Shown: piece after piece, positions 36,060 through 46,623 of the stretch
Layout of the letters: the number at the start of each line of letters is the position of its first letter
Position numbering within the stretch: the stretch's first letter is position 1
Assembly: GCA_020631735.1 (NCBI GenBank)
Contig: CM036167.1
Coordinates: forward strand, 3,352,988-3,416,987
Origin: Saccharum officinarum
Lineage: Eukaryota > Streptophyta > Magnoliopsida > Poales > Poaceae
Length of the DNA stretch: 64,000 nt
Reading direction: 5' to 3'
Notes under the pieces: generated by a model
Seen by the model: the letters and a program-made list of their open reading frames with translations, nothing else
Told to the model about the DNA's origin: nothing
Databases searched by the model: none
Made by a program: the position numbers and the translations under genes

Positions 36060-36420
36060 TCTTGCCTCACCTGGGAGATAAGGAGCGAACGGAGCAGACG
36101 GGACTACAGCGGAGGTACCGGAGGCCACAACTGTGGGGGCCAGCCGCGACCGTGCGCCACCGAGACGGGGGCGTGACCCCGCCCGTGACGGTAGCCGGCC
36201 GGTGTGCGACACCAGGTGGGGAGAGAGAGAGGGAGGGAGACAGGAAGAGTGGGGGGAGGAGCGTCCATGGGGCTGGGGCGCGAGGAGTGGCGGCGGCGGC
36301 GCTGGCAAGGGCGGCGCGGGGAGGGGAGGGAGTGCACCAGAGCGGCGTCTTTTTTTTCTTCGATGTTTTGTCTTCGGGAGAAGGGCGGAAGAGTGTAGAG
36401 CGAGGCTACGGTCGAGCAAA
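36060..36420 (-). pseudogene. Captured GC-rich exon near the 5' end of Helitron B
   Basis: A Pro/Arg/Ser-rich open frame on the minus strand (start MLDRSLALHSSALLPKTKHR) ends at a donor-like CCAG-GTGAGG near 36060. As in Helitron A, a GC-rich first-exon-like piece sits just inside the 5' end. It could be captured 5' UTR or coding sequence. The parent is not recognised. Confidence 0.35.
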
Positions 36421-36556
36421 ACTGAGCCATCGAAACCAGATCAAACGGTGGCAACAATTTTGGCTATCGTGGATAGGCCGAGCGTTCGGCGACCGGTTCA
36501 CATTTGTAGGTTCTAAATATATATGGTAGATAAGGTACAACTAAAATATTACTTGA

Positions 36557-37666
36557 TGTGGAGCTAATATGATGATGTTACTTTTCCATTATAAATAAGC
36601 CTAAACTATTATTGAGAAGTGAGGAATCATTTCAAGTTAAACATAATAGAGAAAATTAAGTTGTCATTAATTTTCTTCTTCCTAGGGTGTTTTAGTTATT
36701 ATTCTTAGGCCATGTTGGGTGTTTTGGTGACATCATAAGGGCGAAGTGGGATATCCCACTTTATCCTAATGTTTGGTCGTGGAACAGGTGAGGCAAAGTC
36801 ATCCTTTTAGGAGCAATACCTCTAGATTCTGGGGCATGCTCATCCCTTGGAAATAAGTTAGAGTTCATCCCCAGCAAACAGTGTCATCGTCTGTTTGCTT
36901 GCCCGATCACAAGTCACATCACTCCTTCGACCGCGGCACCACCGAGCGTCATCCGCTCCTCTTCACACCACCACCCTCTCCCCTTTGCGTCACCATGGTA
37001 CCCTCATGGCTGCCCCACCCGTGCTGTGTCTGAGGTTGAGTCCACTTGAGGCGAGATCCAATGGCGCAGCAAGCAGCGACAGTAGGCGTAGCCAATATCG
37101 AGGTAGTTGAGGACAGCTGCATTGGGCGGAGGTGGCTACGGCCGCACTTGTAAGGTTGAGGGTGGCGGGAGCGAACGGGGTAGGGGTGGGGGCGGCCTAG
37201 ACGGAGCTCCAAACTTGTGGATATAGTACATATATACTTCTCAAAAAGAATTCAAACCGGTCTCTGTTCATGTTCTACACATATTTAGCCGTTTTTTCTT
37301 CTTTTTTCCATTTTTTCCATGGATCGGTGCAACAACAGCACGCTGTGGACAAGCTCTGATGATGGATGCTTATAGCCGTATCCACGCATGCATGCATTGC
37401 TGAATCACTGATTACTGGTACGTGCTCATTCATGCGCTCTCCAGAGTTCAGACTTCAGGCGAGCTTTCCCACCACCATTAACATCGTTTCAGTGCTTCCC
37501 ATTTACACGTACGAGCCCACGAGAAAGCAACTTTTCTCAGGTGGGTGAGACTGAGACTTGAGAGTACAGCCGCGCTCAGGGACGGACAACGCGTCGGCCG
37601 GCTTGCTTGGCTGGCAGCTCCCGACCTCCGTGCGGCGGTGCGGGTTTTGGCGAGGCGTCGAGTTAC
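36557..37666. other. Intergenic DNA without recognisable genes
   Basis: AT-rich sequence to about 36720, then mixed composition. GGCCATGTTGGGTGTTTTGGTG (36709-36730) resembles the start of a Tourist-like element, but no matching end was found. The short frames at 36895-37212 overlap on both strands and show no known domain. Confidence 0.4.
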
Positions 37667-37936
37667 GGGCTTGTTTAGATTCTAGAATTTGGCCATCAAA
37701 TTTACTATGCAGAATTCCTATTTTCTGTTATATCAAAATGTCGGTATATATATGGAGTACTAAATATAGATGAAATAAAAAACTAATTGCACAATTTTGT
37801 TGTACTTTGAGAGACGAACATTTTAAGCCTAATTAATCAATGTTTGGACAATTATTACCAAATAAAAACAAAATTGCTACAGTATGACGCGGCACTTACT
37901 ATGCAAAATTTGGTTCCAAAATTTGGAATCTAAGAC
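37667..37936. mobile_element. MITE copy 4, GGCCYTGTTTAG family
   Basis: It starts GGGCTTGTTTAGATTCTAG and ends TTTGGAATCTAAG. The interior carries the family blocks (ATATGGAGTACTAAATATAG, TTGCACAATTTTG, GAGACGAACATTTTAAGCC, TTGCTACAGTA). Its right end abuts the next TIR element, so the last bases are uncertain. Confidence 0.7.
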
Positions 37937-38777
37937 TAACCGCACTGGGTCCGGTAAAAGCTCCGCTAAACGCATATAGCGTACGCCATGTCGGACGGGA
38001 GAGCTGCAGCCGCGTCCGCTATCCCGTCCGCTACCCGCGCCCGTCCGCTAAATATAGCGGGATGGCGGACGGATAGCGGACGTCCGCCATCGGCCACCGT
38101 CGTCCGTGCCATGAGCAGGAAGGGGGAGTAGGAGGGAGGAGGAGGAGCGTGCCGTCGACCGGAGCTGGCGAGGAGCCACCGGATCTCGGCCCGCCGTCGT
38201 CGAGCTCGGCGGCGTCCATGGCCCCGCTCGCGGCTGCCGCCCGGTGGGACCTCGATCCATGACGAAGGTGGAGGGAGGAGGGAGCAGGGAGGCCACGCCG
38301 CTCGATCCGCGCCTGGAGCCGGAGCTCGGAGCCACACCGGGCCGACGCCGCCGTGGGAGCTCCTCCGGCCTAGCTCGGTCCGCCGCCGCCGGAGAGGTGC
38401 CGTCATGGGAGCTCCTCGAGCTCCACCGTGGGGGCCGCCGTGGGCCGCGCGGGAGAGCTCCGCGCCCGGCCCTGCACTGGGGAGAGGAAGAGGCGCCGGG
38501 AGGAGCGGCGGCCGGCGCCGGGAGGGGAGAGAGAGACGCGGGTGGAGAGAATGGGGAGGGAGAGGGGTGCGGGTGGATAAGGAAGAGGTGAGGCTGACGT
38601 GTGGGACCCGCGTGTGGGTAGTTGGTATAGAGGTAAAAAAAAGAGGAGGTGGGTCCTACTGGAGATATAGAGGATGATATAGAGGATGGATGTGTGCGGC
38701 AGAAAGTGGTATAGAGGAATTACTAGGACGGAATATTCCTTATAGAGGATGATATAGAGGACAGATGAGTGCGGTCA
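37937..38777. mobile_element. TIR element with TAACCGCACT ends
   Basis: The left end is TAACCGCACT and the right end AGTGCGGTCA, an inverted pair. The left third is built of GTCCGCTA/TAGCGGAC motifs that can pair with one another, the middle is very GC-rich, and the right part repeats TATAGAGGATGATATAGAGGA. No target duplication was found, so ends and superfamily are tentative. Long frames in the GC-rich middle occur on both strands and are treated as compositional. Confidence 0.5.
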
Positions 38778-39348
38778 TGGGCACATATAGAGAAGCAGCG
38801 CCAAGCAGGAGTACTGGATGCTGCGTCCTCTCGTCTGCCATATGGCAATAAATTCAGGGCTAGCTCGTGGGGATGGCAGGCAGGCAGGCATTGGTTTTCC
38901 TGGGTACTAGCTGGCTGCCTTTCTACTGCTCGTCTCTCCTCTGTGTCGTCTGTCCTTGGCCTTTGGCTGCCTTGTGTTGAAGACACTGATAAGCAGGTCA
39001 GATACCCCTAGTTTTAAATGCGTTTGGTTCGTTCTCCTTCAATGAAACCTGGTGTGTATCTGCAGGGGTCATGATCAAAGCAGCGGTCATGCATGGAACA
39101 GTAATAATTATAGCCTAATATGGGGAAGAAGTCAATGCGCATGACATGAACAAACAGTTCTGGACGCCGGCGGAGACTGTCAGGGACGACCGGCTTGTTC
39201 TCTTGTGTGGTTGTGCGCTGGCAATTGTCAAAAATTAAAATCGCCATCCAAGATTGCCATAAACCACCGAAGCCGGCAAGCAGGCTGTTTGCCTGTTTCT
39301 GCTAGCAAGCCAAGATCTGTCAAAATTTAGAAAGCTTGACCTGTCGGC
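38778..39348. other. Intergenic DNA without recognisable genes
   Basis: Mixed-composition sequence between two TIR elements. Short overlapping frames on both strands show no domain. The last eight bases (CTGTCGGC) are the left target duplication of the hAT element. Confidence 0.4.
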
Positions 39349-40430
39349 CAGTGGCGGGCCCACCTTTATTCAATGGTATTCAGTTGAATACCTAAATTTT
39401 TTGGCAAAAAATTTTGTATATATAATGTATATGTAAGTCTGTACATGAGAAAAAGAAAAATACACTGAACTTCCTACCTATACCGTCAATTCAGCCCTAT
39501 TTCTATTCGTTTTCGTTTCCCATCCGAGGCCCAGTGCTATTCCACGGCCCATTATGTCTAGCTAAGGCCCAAGATGCACATTCGGTACTCCCAGGTGGCC
39601 AGCGGCCAGGTCGTTTCCCATCGAACGTCGAAGTCGAATCGACTCATTCAGCGCGGCGTCTGGTCTGGCGAAAGAAACCCTCGGTTGATCAGTTCCCTGT
39701 TCCTGCCGTGTGGCGTCCGACTTCGACGGCGGGAGGCATGGCGCGGCAGCAGCCTGCAGGCGAGCGGCGAGTAGCAGCACAGCAGCAGCAAGCAGGCCGG
39801 CCGCCGGCACCAGGCACCAGGCAGTTGATCGGTTCCCTGAATCCCTGTAAGTTCAGATTCATTCGTCACAAAGTTTTAGGGATAGCAACAGGTAGTTGTC
39901 CCCAAATTACTTAGTCTTGTCTCTTGGTTTAATTTCAGTTATCAAGTATGAAGAGAAAAAGGAGCAATACCACAGACCTGAGGAGTTTCTTGCAGCGGGC
40001 TGCTGCAAAGAAGAAGCAGTCACAAGATCAGGTTGAGCTGGAGCAAGAGAGAGTTATTCCATCTACTGATCAAAGCCGTATGCAATTGATTGTTTTTCAA
40101 GGGCAGAATAGCAGTGAAACAAGCACAATTCCACTAGACCTGAAGTAGTCTTGTAATTTGTAAGTTTTATTGTCATTTAGTTGTCAATTCTATATGTTAC
40201 CACTTCGCCATATTAAATTATTGGTACTTTTTATGTCAAACAATTTCAATTTATGCTTAGATTCTCGAATACGGAAAGTTGAATTCTGCTCGATTCTTAA
40301 ACTACATATTATGCAGTTTTAACTATATGGCATTATACATGCTGAATATAAGCCATTTGATTGTCAAAAAAAAATTTAGTACCCCCGTATAGTTTGAATA
40401 CCCCGCCCTCAAATCCTTGGCCCGCCGCTG
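39349..40430. mobile_element. hAT transposon, non-autonomous
   Basis: The left end is CAGTGGCGGGCC and the right end GGCCCGCCGCTG, inverted repeats with one mismatch. They are flanked by a perfect 8-bp duplication CTGTCGGC (39341-39348 and 40431-40438). It retains only the start of a transposase-like gene (39948-40148). The element ends 246 bases before the ANTH gene start codon. Confidence 0.93.
39948..40148 (+). pseudogene. Truncated hAT (TTF-type zinc finger) transposase N-terminus
   Basis: A 66-codon frame starts MKRKRSNTTDLRSFLQRAAA after an acceptor-like TTTCAG. Short Lys/Arg-rich starts of this kind open the TTF-type zinc finger/hAT dimerisation transposases of plants. It stops after TSTIPLDLK, before any TTF or RNase-H-like domain, so it is a relic. 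The assignment rests on the N-terminal style and on its position inside a hAT element. Confidence 0.5.
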
Positions 40431-40676
40431 CTGTCGGCCGTTCACGATTACCTTTATGTTCACGTTCTTGGCCATGCAAACGTTCGATCCATTCATGGCA
40501 CGCCTCTCTTCCATCTCTGGTTACCACGCCGAGGTGTCTGCCAATGACCTCAAAACCCGGCGCTAGACACCACCATCCTCAACCGCATTGACCGCGCCAC
40601 GGCCGCGAGGCCGGCGACGACGACGACGCAGGCGAGGCGGCAGGCAAGACGGCGCCGGAGGGTCTGACGGACCACC

Positions 40677-41873
40677 ATGACGTCGTCCGTGCGGCAGTGG
40701 TGGCGCCGCGCCGCCGCGGCGCTCAAGGACAGGAGGAGCCTGCTCCTGGCGCGCCTGCGCCCGCGCCGGGCCGGATCGTCGTCGTGGCACCACCGGGAGC
40801 TGGAGGCGGCCGTGATCCGCGCGACGAGCCACGAGGACCGGTGGATGGACTACCGGAGCGCCGCGCGGGTGTTCGCGTGGGCGCGCTCGTCGCCCTCGGT
40901 CCTCCGCCCCGTCATGTGCGCACTGGCGCGCCGCGCGCGGCGGACGCGGTGCTGGGTCGTGGCGCTCAAGTCGCTCATGGTCGCGCACGGCATCCTCCTC
41001 CGCTCGGGCCTCGCGCCCCGCGCGGCCCGCGCCGGGCGCGTCCCCTTCGAGCTCGCTGACTTCCGAGACCGCTCGTCGTTGTCGGCGGCGAGGTCCCTGG
41101 CCTTCTCCGCCTTTGTGCGCGCGTACTTCCGGTTTCTGGACTACCGCTCCCTCTTCGCCGCGCAGGAGGACACCGACGGCGATGACGACGCCAATAAGCG
41201 CTCGGATGATCCCCAAGCGGCCTGTCTTGATCGGGTAGCGAAGAAACAGTTCCTGCTCGAGCTGCTCCTGCAAATCCGTCCGTACGGCGACAGCATGGAG
41301 GTGCCGCTCGTCCTCGAGGCCATGGACTGCGCCCTCATCGAGATCTTCCAGGTGTACGGCGAGATATGTACCGGCATTACTTGATTCCTCGTCAGCGGCG
41401 TTCCAGGCGGACCGGCGAAGCCAACGATGCGGAAGGCGGCCACGGCGGCAGGGTTGAAGGTGCTCTGGCGGGCGGCGGAGCAGAGCGCTCAGCTCTCGTC
41501 CTACTTCGACCTGTGCCGCGGACTCGGCGTGGCCAACGCCCGCAAGCTCCCGGCGGCATTCGTTCGCTTGAAAGACGACGACGTCCGGGACCTCGAGCGG
41601 ATCCTCATGAGTGACACCCAGGACGACAACAGTGACGAGGCGGAGGCAGAGGCAGAGGGGATGGCGCCGGCTGACGTGAAGGACGCGGGGCCAACGTCGA
41701 CGACGACCACTACGGTGGTGACGACGACAACGGAATGGGTGGCATTCGACGAGCAGAAATCAAGCGCTGGTGCTGTCGCCGGCGGCGGGGGTCACGTCTC
41801 TAATCACTGGAACCCCTTCGTCGCTGCGCCGTTAGACGGTCGGGAAGTCGGAAATCTGATCGAGCTTTTCTAG
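40677..41873 (+). pseudogene. ANTH-domain clathrin assembly protein (At1g25240-like) with an in-frame TGA
   Basis: One frame of 398 codons runs from ATG 40677 to TAG 41871-41873, broken by TGA at 41382-41384 (codon 236). The N-terminal part matches plant ANTH proteins: RRAAAALKDRRSLLLARL, HRELEAAVIRATSHEDRW, VFAWARSSPSVLRPVM, CWVVALKSLMVAHGILL and LAFSAFVRAYFRFLDYRS. After the TGA the same frame resumes with KAATAAGLKVLWRAAEQSAQ and YFDLCRGLGVANARKLP, and it ends with an NPF motif (HWNPFVAAP) for EH-domain binding. Family members bind phosphoinositides and clathrin in endocytosis at the plasma membrane. Length fits the family (about 370-400). No intron of normal size bridges the stop. The gene may be inactive, truncated at 235 aa, or carry an assembly error. 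Confidence 0.85.
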
Positions 41874-41914
41874 TTTTCTATTCTAACCGGACGCAATCTT
41901 GGGGTTGAGCCTTA

Positions 41915-42158
41915 GGCCTTGTTGACTTCCCCCTCCCAACCCAAAATATTTCATCTTCCATCCATCACATCAAATCTTTCGACGTATGCATGGAGCATTA
42001 AATGTAGGTAAAAAAGATAACTAATTGCATAGTTTGTCTGTAAATGTCGGGACGAATCTTTTGAGCCTAGTTAGTCCATAATTGGACAAATTTTGTCAAA
42101 TAACAACGAAAGATGCTACAGTAACTTTTCAGCTACTTTTCGTGAAGTGAACACATCC
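41915..42158. mobile_element. MITE copy 5, GGCCYTGTTTAG family
   Basis: It starts GGCCTTGTTGACTTCC and ends GTGAACACATCC, with family blocks inside (GCATGGAGCATTAAATG, TTGCATAGTTTG, GACGAATCTTTTGAGCC, GATGCTACAGTA). The TTA duplication at 41912-41914 and 42159-42161 flanks it. It lies about 40 bases past the ANTH gene stop, in its probable 3' UTR. Confidence 0.8.
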
Positions 42159-42931
42159 TTAGAAAAATTGTTAATTTGTCACCACACCAAATTGTACATT
42201 GTGCTCTTTGTAACGTGACTCGTTTGATCCAGCTTTGTTAGTTTGTATTGAGTTCAACACTCCCATATGACGACGTGGAGACTCTTTTTGGGTCTCTAAC
42301 GTGAAATATGAACAAGCAATAACTGTTTCATTTAAAATTACACTAACAAGGATTTAAAACTCGAGACTTTTGGTTTAAGGCTATACTACTCAAGCACACG
42401 CACCAACCGATATTTTCGACCCAAAAGATTAAGGCCCTGTTTGGATACAAAGTATTTTCAAAGTATTTGAGAAATACTATAATTTTCGAAAATACTTTGG
42501 TTTTTAAAGGTGTTGGGTATTGTTTGAGTTGTACTCAGTCCATTCCAAATCGCAGGCCATTTTTGTTTCTATAACTTTTATTATGTATCTAGACATAATA
42601 TATATCTAGGTGTGTAGAAAGACTATATACATAGAAAAAACCAAAACAATTTATAATTTAGAACGAAGGGAGTGCATTTTATAATATCGTAGCAATCGAT
42701 TGTGCCACCATGTACCTATTAATATTGGTTTCATTAGCTTTAGATTTAACATGAATTAGTTATGGATTAAAACATGCATACAAAAATAATTGACCAGAAA
42801 TGTTGGAAAATTTTTATGAGATCAACATTTTAATTTGGTAGAAGATAATATTATGAATACAATCAAATTTATTCCATATATTTTTATAGTTTTTATGAAT
42901 TTCAAAAAAAACTTTATTGCACAAATATTTA
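42159..42931. other. AT-rich intergenic DNA
   Basis: There is no gene. GGCCCTGTTTGGATACAAAG (42433-42452) resembles a Tourist-type left end with no matched right end. A Stowaway-like remnant is listed separately. The rest is AT-rich filler up to the LINE. Confidence 0.4.
42532..42674. mobile_element. Stowaway-like MITE
   Basis: The sequence runs TACTCAGTCCATTCCAAAT to TTTAGAACGAAGGGAGTG, with the internal TTATGTATCTAGACATAA and ACCAAAACAATTTATAATTT typical of this group. The termini approximate CTCCGTTCC/GGAACGGAGGGAG. The TA duplication is not clear. Confidence 0.6.
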
Positions 42932-45392
42932 CATTTTTTTCCACAACGGTAAACCCGAATTTCATTACCAAGGCAATGAAATTACACAGTGCATCAATTC
43001 GAGACCCAACATAACCAAAAACGAGAACAGCAAGCCTTCACACACATGATCACCAAGGGAACATATGCATGAACGCACTAACGCTACTACCATACTCACG
43101 ATAACATCCAACAGGCCCAACTAAGGTAACTAGAAGCATTTCCATTATAGGGCGCCATGCCTAGGATCACAGAAACAACCAACTGATATCACTAGAGCTA
43201 TCCAACAAATGGCACTAATTGACGCTCCCCCTGTGAATGCGCCTGCAGGTCTTGAGAATGAAAGAAGAGGGTCGCCGTCTTCATCACCTCAGCTCCTTGG
43301 ATCATTTGTTCCTTCGGGTCCTCCTTGAGTAATCCTGCCTAGTATGACAGAAAAAGCGCAGGTCAAGCAAATAATCTTAGTAGGAGATTTCACCCTTTTA
43401 TCCTCAAAGCATACAACATTTCTGGTGCGCCAGATGACCCAGCAAACTACTACCAACCCAACAGCATGCAGACTGGGGCATGAGGAAGGATCCTCTGAAT
43501 CCATAGCCAGAACTGGTTCAAATTGCTGGGTCTACAATCCGAGCCCAGTGAATAAGCAATCAAACTCCAAACATATTTGATAGTTGGACACTCAAAAAAA
43601 CAGATGCTGGCTACTTTCATTCTCATTACAGAAAGCACAGGTAGTTGACCCTTTCCATTTTGGTTTCACTAGATTATCTTTAGTGAGAATTACATTCTGA
43701 GAAACAAGCCACATAAAAATCTTGATTTTCAGATGTATCTTAGCTTTCCAAATTTTCTTAAAACTGGGACCATGCTCATGACTACACATGATTATAAGTA
43801 GATTTCACAGAAAACAAGCCAGATTTCTCCCATTCCCAAACTGCTCTATCATTCTCAGAGATAATACCATATTGGTAAATAATGTCATGTAATCTTCTAA
43901 ATTGACATCGAAGGTCTTCATGCAACCATCTCTCGAAAGAAAGGCGCCAATTTTTAAGTTCCATGTAATCAACAGAGCACATTTGTTCCTCACTGATCTC
44001 GTATAACCCTGAAAACTTGTTTGCTAAGGAGACAAGGCCACACTACCTATCGTGCCAGAAGCTGGTAGATTTACCATTGCCCACAATCATGCCCCCTACC
44101 CTTCAGATACACATGTCTCATCTTCAACAGATCATTCCAAACAGGGGAATTTTTGGGGTTCTTGGTTAGTAAGGAAATTGGGACCTTTTTAAGATATTTC
44201 TTTTTAATAATGTCTTGCCAAATGCCAACACCATTTTCAGCTTTCCACCACCACTTACAAAGCAGACTTATATTCATTCTTCTTAAGTCTTTGATCCCCA
44301 AGCCTTCTTTGTTTTTTTGGCTTTGTAATTTTGACCCACTTGATGAGATGATATTTTTTTCTTCATATAAAATCTTTTTCTAGCAGTGTCCATCTTATTA
44401 ATGATTGACACAAGCAGCCAAAACATGGACATAACATACATAGGTAGGTTACTTAAGCAAGAGTTAATAAGAATCAGTCTACCTCCCAAACTTAAAACGC
44501 TACCCTTCCAACCATCAAGCCTTTTGAACATTTTCTCACTAATAGGAAGCCAATCTGCCACATGCAGTCCAGAGCCAGTCACAGGAACTCCTAAGTACTT
44601 AATGGGCCATTAACCAATTGCACAGTTGAACATATTAGAAAATTCTAGGCTTTTAGTGTCATCTTGATTTATCATAATGACCTCACTCTTAGAGAAGTTA
44701 ATTTTAAGACCAGACATATTCTCATAGAGATAAAGAAGAAGTTTGAGATGAACAACTTACTCTTTATCATCTTGGATGCACAGAATCGTGTCATCCGCAT
44801 ACTAAAGAACTACTACCCCATTTTCAATATATTCAGGAACTAGCCCCTTAATCAGATTATTACTTTGAGTAAAAGAAATCATTTTAGCCAAAGTATCAGC
44901 AGCTATTTTGAAAAGGAAGGGAGACAGAGGATCCCCTTGTCTAACCCCTCTACCAGATTTAAAATAATTTCTGTTAGAATTATTCATCTTTGACACTAAC
45001 AGTGCCAAAGCTCATTACTAACTTAATCCAGTCACACCATTTAACACCAAAACCTCTTTGCTTGAGACATTCAAAAAAGAAGTCCCAATTCCGTTTGTCA
45101 TAGGCTTTCTCAAAGTCCAACTTGAGAATGAGCCCATCTTTTTTCTTAATTCTTGTATCATGTAAGATCTCATGCAAGGCTAGAATTCCATCTCCATGAT
45201 GTTCCTATCTTTAAGAAAGCCAGATTGGCTTCTATTAATAATCCTACCCATGACCTTATCCAATCTCAACATCAAAGCTTTAGTGAAAATATTATATATT
45301 ACATTCAGAAGACAAATAGGTCTATACTGTTTGATGTTGTTATCTTCTTTAACTTTTACATTTACATGAATATAAATTTGAGGTAGCTTGTA
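42932..45392 (-). mobile_element. 5'-truncated LINE (L1-type) retrotransposon
   Basis: Minus-strand frames carry reverse transcriptase blocks in order: KQYRPICLLN, SGFLKDRNI, LILKLDFEKAYDKRNWDF, GVRQGDPLSPFLFKIAADTL and YADDTILCIQDDKE. The thumb region (MFKRLDGWKGSVLSLGGRL) and a zf-RVT end (KIHLKIKIFMWLV, then CAFCNENESSQHLFFECP) follow. Several frameshifts and stops (one TAG just before YADD) make it non-functional. The endonuclease and ORF1 are missing, so truncation is in the RT at about 45392. A T run on the + strand near 42935 marks the poly(A) end. The 3' UTR is 42950-43290. Confidence 0.88.
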
Positions 45393-46623
45393 AACTTATT
45401 GGATCTTGGAAGGCTAAAAGGCTCATTGACTGCCTACCTGGCTCTTGTTATTAGGGCTTGTTTGTTTCTGACTTTTACTAACCAAAATCCAGAAGCTAAA
45501 ATAAACAGCCCAGCTGTTAAGTTGGCTTTTAAAAAGCTAAAAAGCTAGCTTATGAGAAAACGAACTAAAAAATGAATCATGTGTTTTGAGTAGTTTTTCT
45601 AACTTTTGGTATGCTTAGAAGTTAAAAGTTTATTAAAAAGTCAATAACAAAAAAACAACAGCTAAAAACAAAAAATCTAGCTTTAAACTAAAAGGCCAAA
45701 AGATGCAGCTCAAACAAAAAATCTAGCTTTAAACTAAAAGGCCACGTAGACCGCTTAACAGCTCTTGGCTAGCTAGCCAGTAAATGGTTAGGCATTGCAA
45801 ATCCAGCATTGTGGTGTTGTTTGGTTGTTGCTTAAAATCCTTAAGACATCCTGCAAGTAAGAGAATCTTTTAACACTTTGTCTATAGCTGTGGCAACTAA
45901 ACATCTTTTAAGTTGGTCAAACTTTTCTAATTTTAGGCGAGTCAAACTATGATAAATCATGGTTGTGAACCAAATATCTTCCTATATAATGATGTATATC
46001 AACATCTCAGACTCGGTTGGAGGTGCACAAAGTCTTAACTTTTTCGTCGGTTTTCTTCGAGGATTTATAGAGACGTTGTGATCGTACAAGTCCAATCCAT
46101 TTATGAACTTATTATTAATTGTTTCATATCAGGAGAATGAAGATAGCAATTTATTTCCCAAAAAATATAAAAATATTTATATATATAAACCATACGCTCC
46201 ATGTTTTCAAAAAGAAATGTACTAGAATGGATCGCGATCCAACTTTCGAGCGGGCCTCCATGAGAAACAAACATCTAAGCGGGACACGGGCCCACGGTAC
46301 GCCGTCGGCCTGTCACAGCCCAACTCGTCGTGGAGGACGAAGAGCACTGGCCACCGTCGTCTGCATGCCCGCGCCGCACAGAACGCCGCCTGCCGGCCCC
46401 GACCCTGCGGCGCGGCTCGCTTCGTTGGTTATCTGTGTCGAAAGGCGAAACGGCAGCCAGGGAGACGGAGCCACGGCCGGAGGCAGTGTCGCAACGACGG
46501 CGCATCTGATCTCGCATCGCACCGAGGCCCCCCGGAATCCCAATCCTCTCCGCTGTCCGCAAGCATCCCGTCTCCGCCGCAGCTTCTCGTCTCTGTGGTC
46601 TGGCATCAGAGTTCCCGGGGGGA
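45393..46623. other. Intergenic DNA and upstream region of the SecE-like gene
   Basis: 45450-45760 is AT-rich and MITE-like (starts GGGCTTGTTTGTTTCTGAC). It includes a tandem copy of about 30 bases, ATCTAGCTTTAAACTAAAAG with flanks, at 45668-45698 and 45714-45744. 46240-46620 turns GC-rich and is the probable promoter and 5' UTR of the gene at 46624. I did not find a clear TATA box. Confidence 0.45.

Larger units (their letters stand above)
31499..36530 (-). mobile_element. Helitron B (minus strand)
   Basis: The minus strand starts TCTACCATATATATTTAG at 36530, preceded by A. It ends in a hairpin (CGCGCGC-AGGG-GCGCGCG), TTTGCCA and CTAG (31499-31502), followed by T. All Helitron terminal rules are met: 5' TC, 3' hairpin plus CTRR, insertion between A and T, no target duplication. 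Length is 5.03 kb. No Rep/helicase ORF was seen. The interior holds exon-like captured pieces (33818-34140 and 36060-36420). It lies in or beside Helitron A in the same orientation. Confidence 0.72.
28813..36556 (-). mobile_element. Helitron A (minus strand), 5' end tentative
   Basis: The minus-strand 3' end is a 7-bp-stem hairpin (CCCGCGC-AAC-GCGCGGG) followed by GGACTGG and CTAG, then host T. This is the Helitron terminus (hairpin, CTRR, insertion between A and T). The 5' end is less clear. If Helitron B (31499-36530) is nested inside, the minus-strand start TCAAGTAATATTTTAG at 36556, preceded by A, is a candidate. Otherwise A ends near 31498. No Rep/helicase frame is visible, so it is non-autonomous. 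It carries a captured GC-rich exon (30946-31400). Confidence 0.6.

Noticed and set aside
41352..41406. Intron removing the TGA in the ANTH gene
   Set aside because: Available GT-AG pairs give introns of only 28-55 nt. The coding frame is continuous on both sides of the stop, which a spliced intron would not need.
42908..45410. Target site duplication for the LINE (AAACTTTATTG / AAACTTATTGG)
   Set aside because: The left copy is not adjacent to the T run and the two differ by an indel, so I could not support it.
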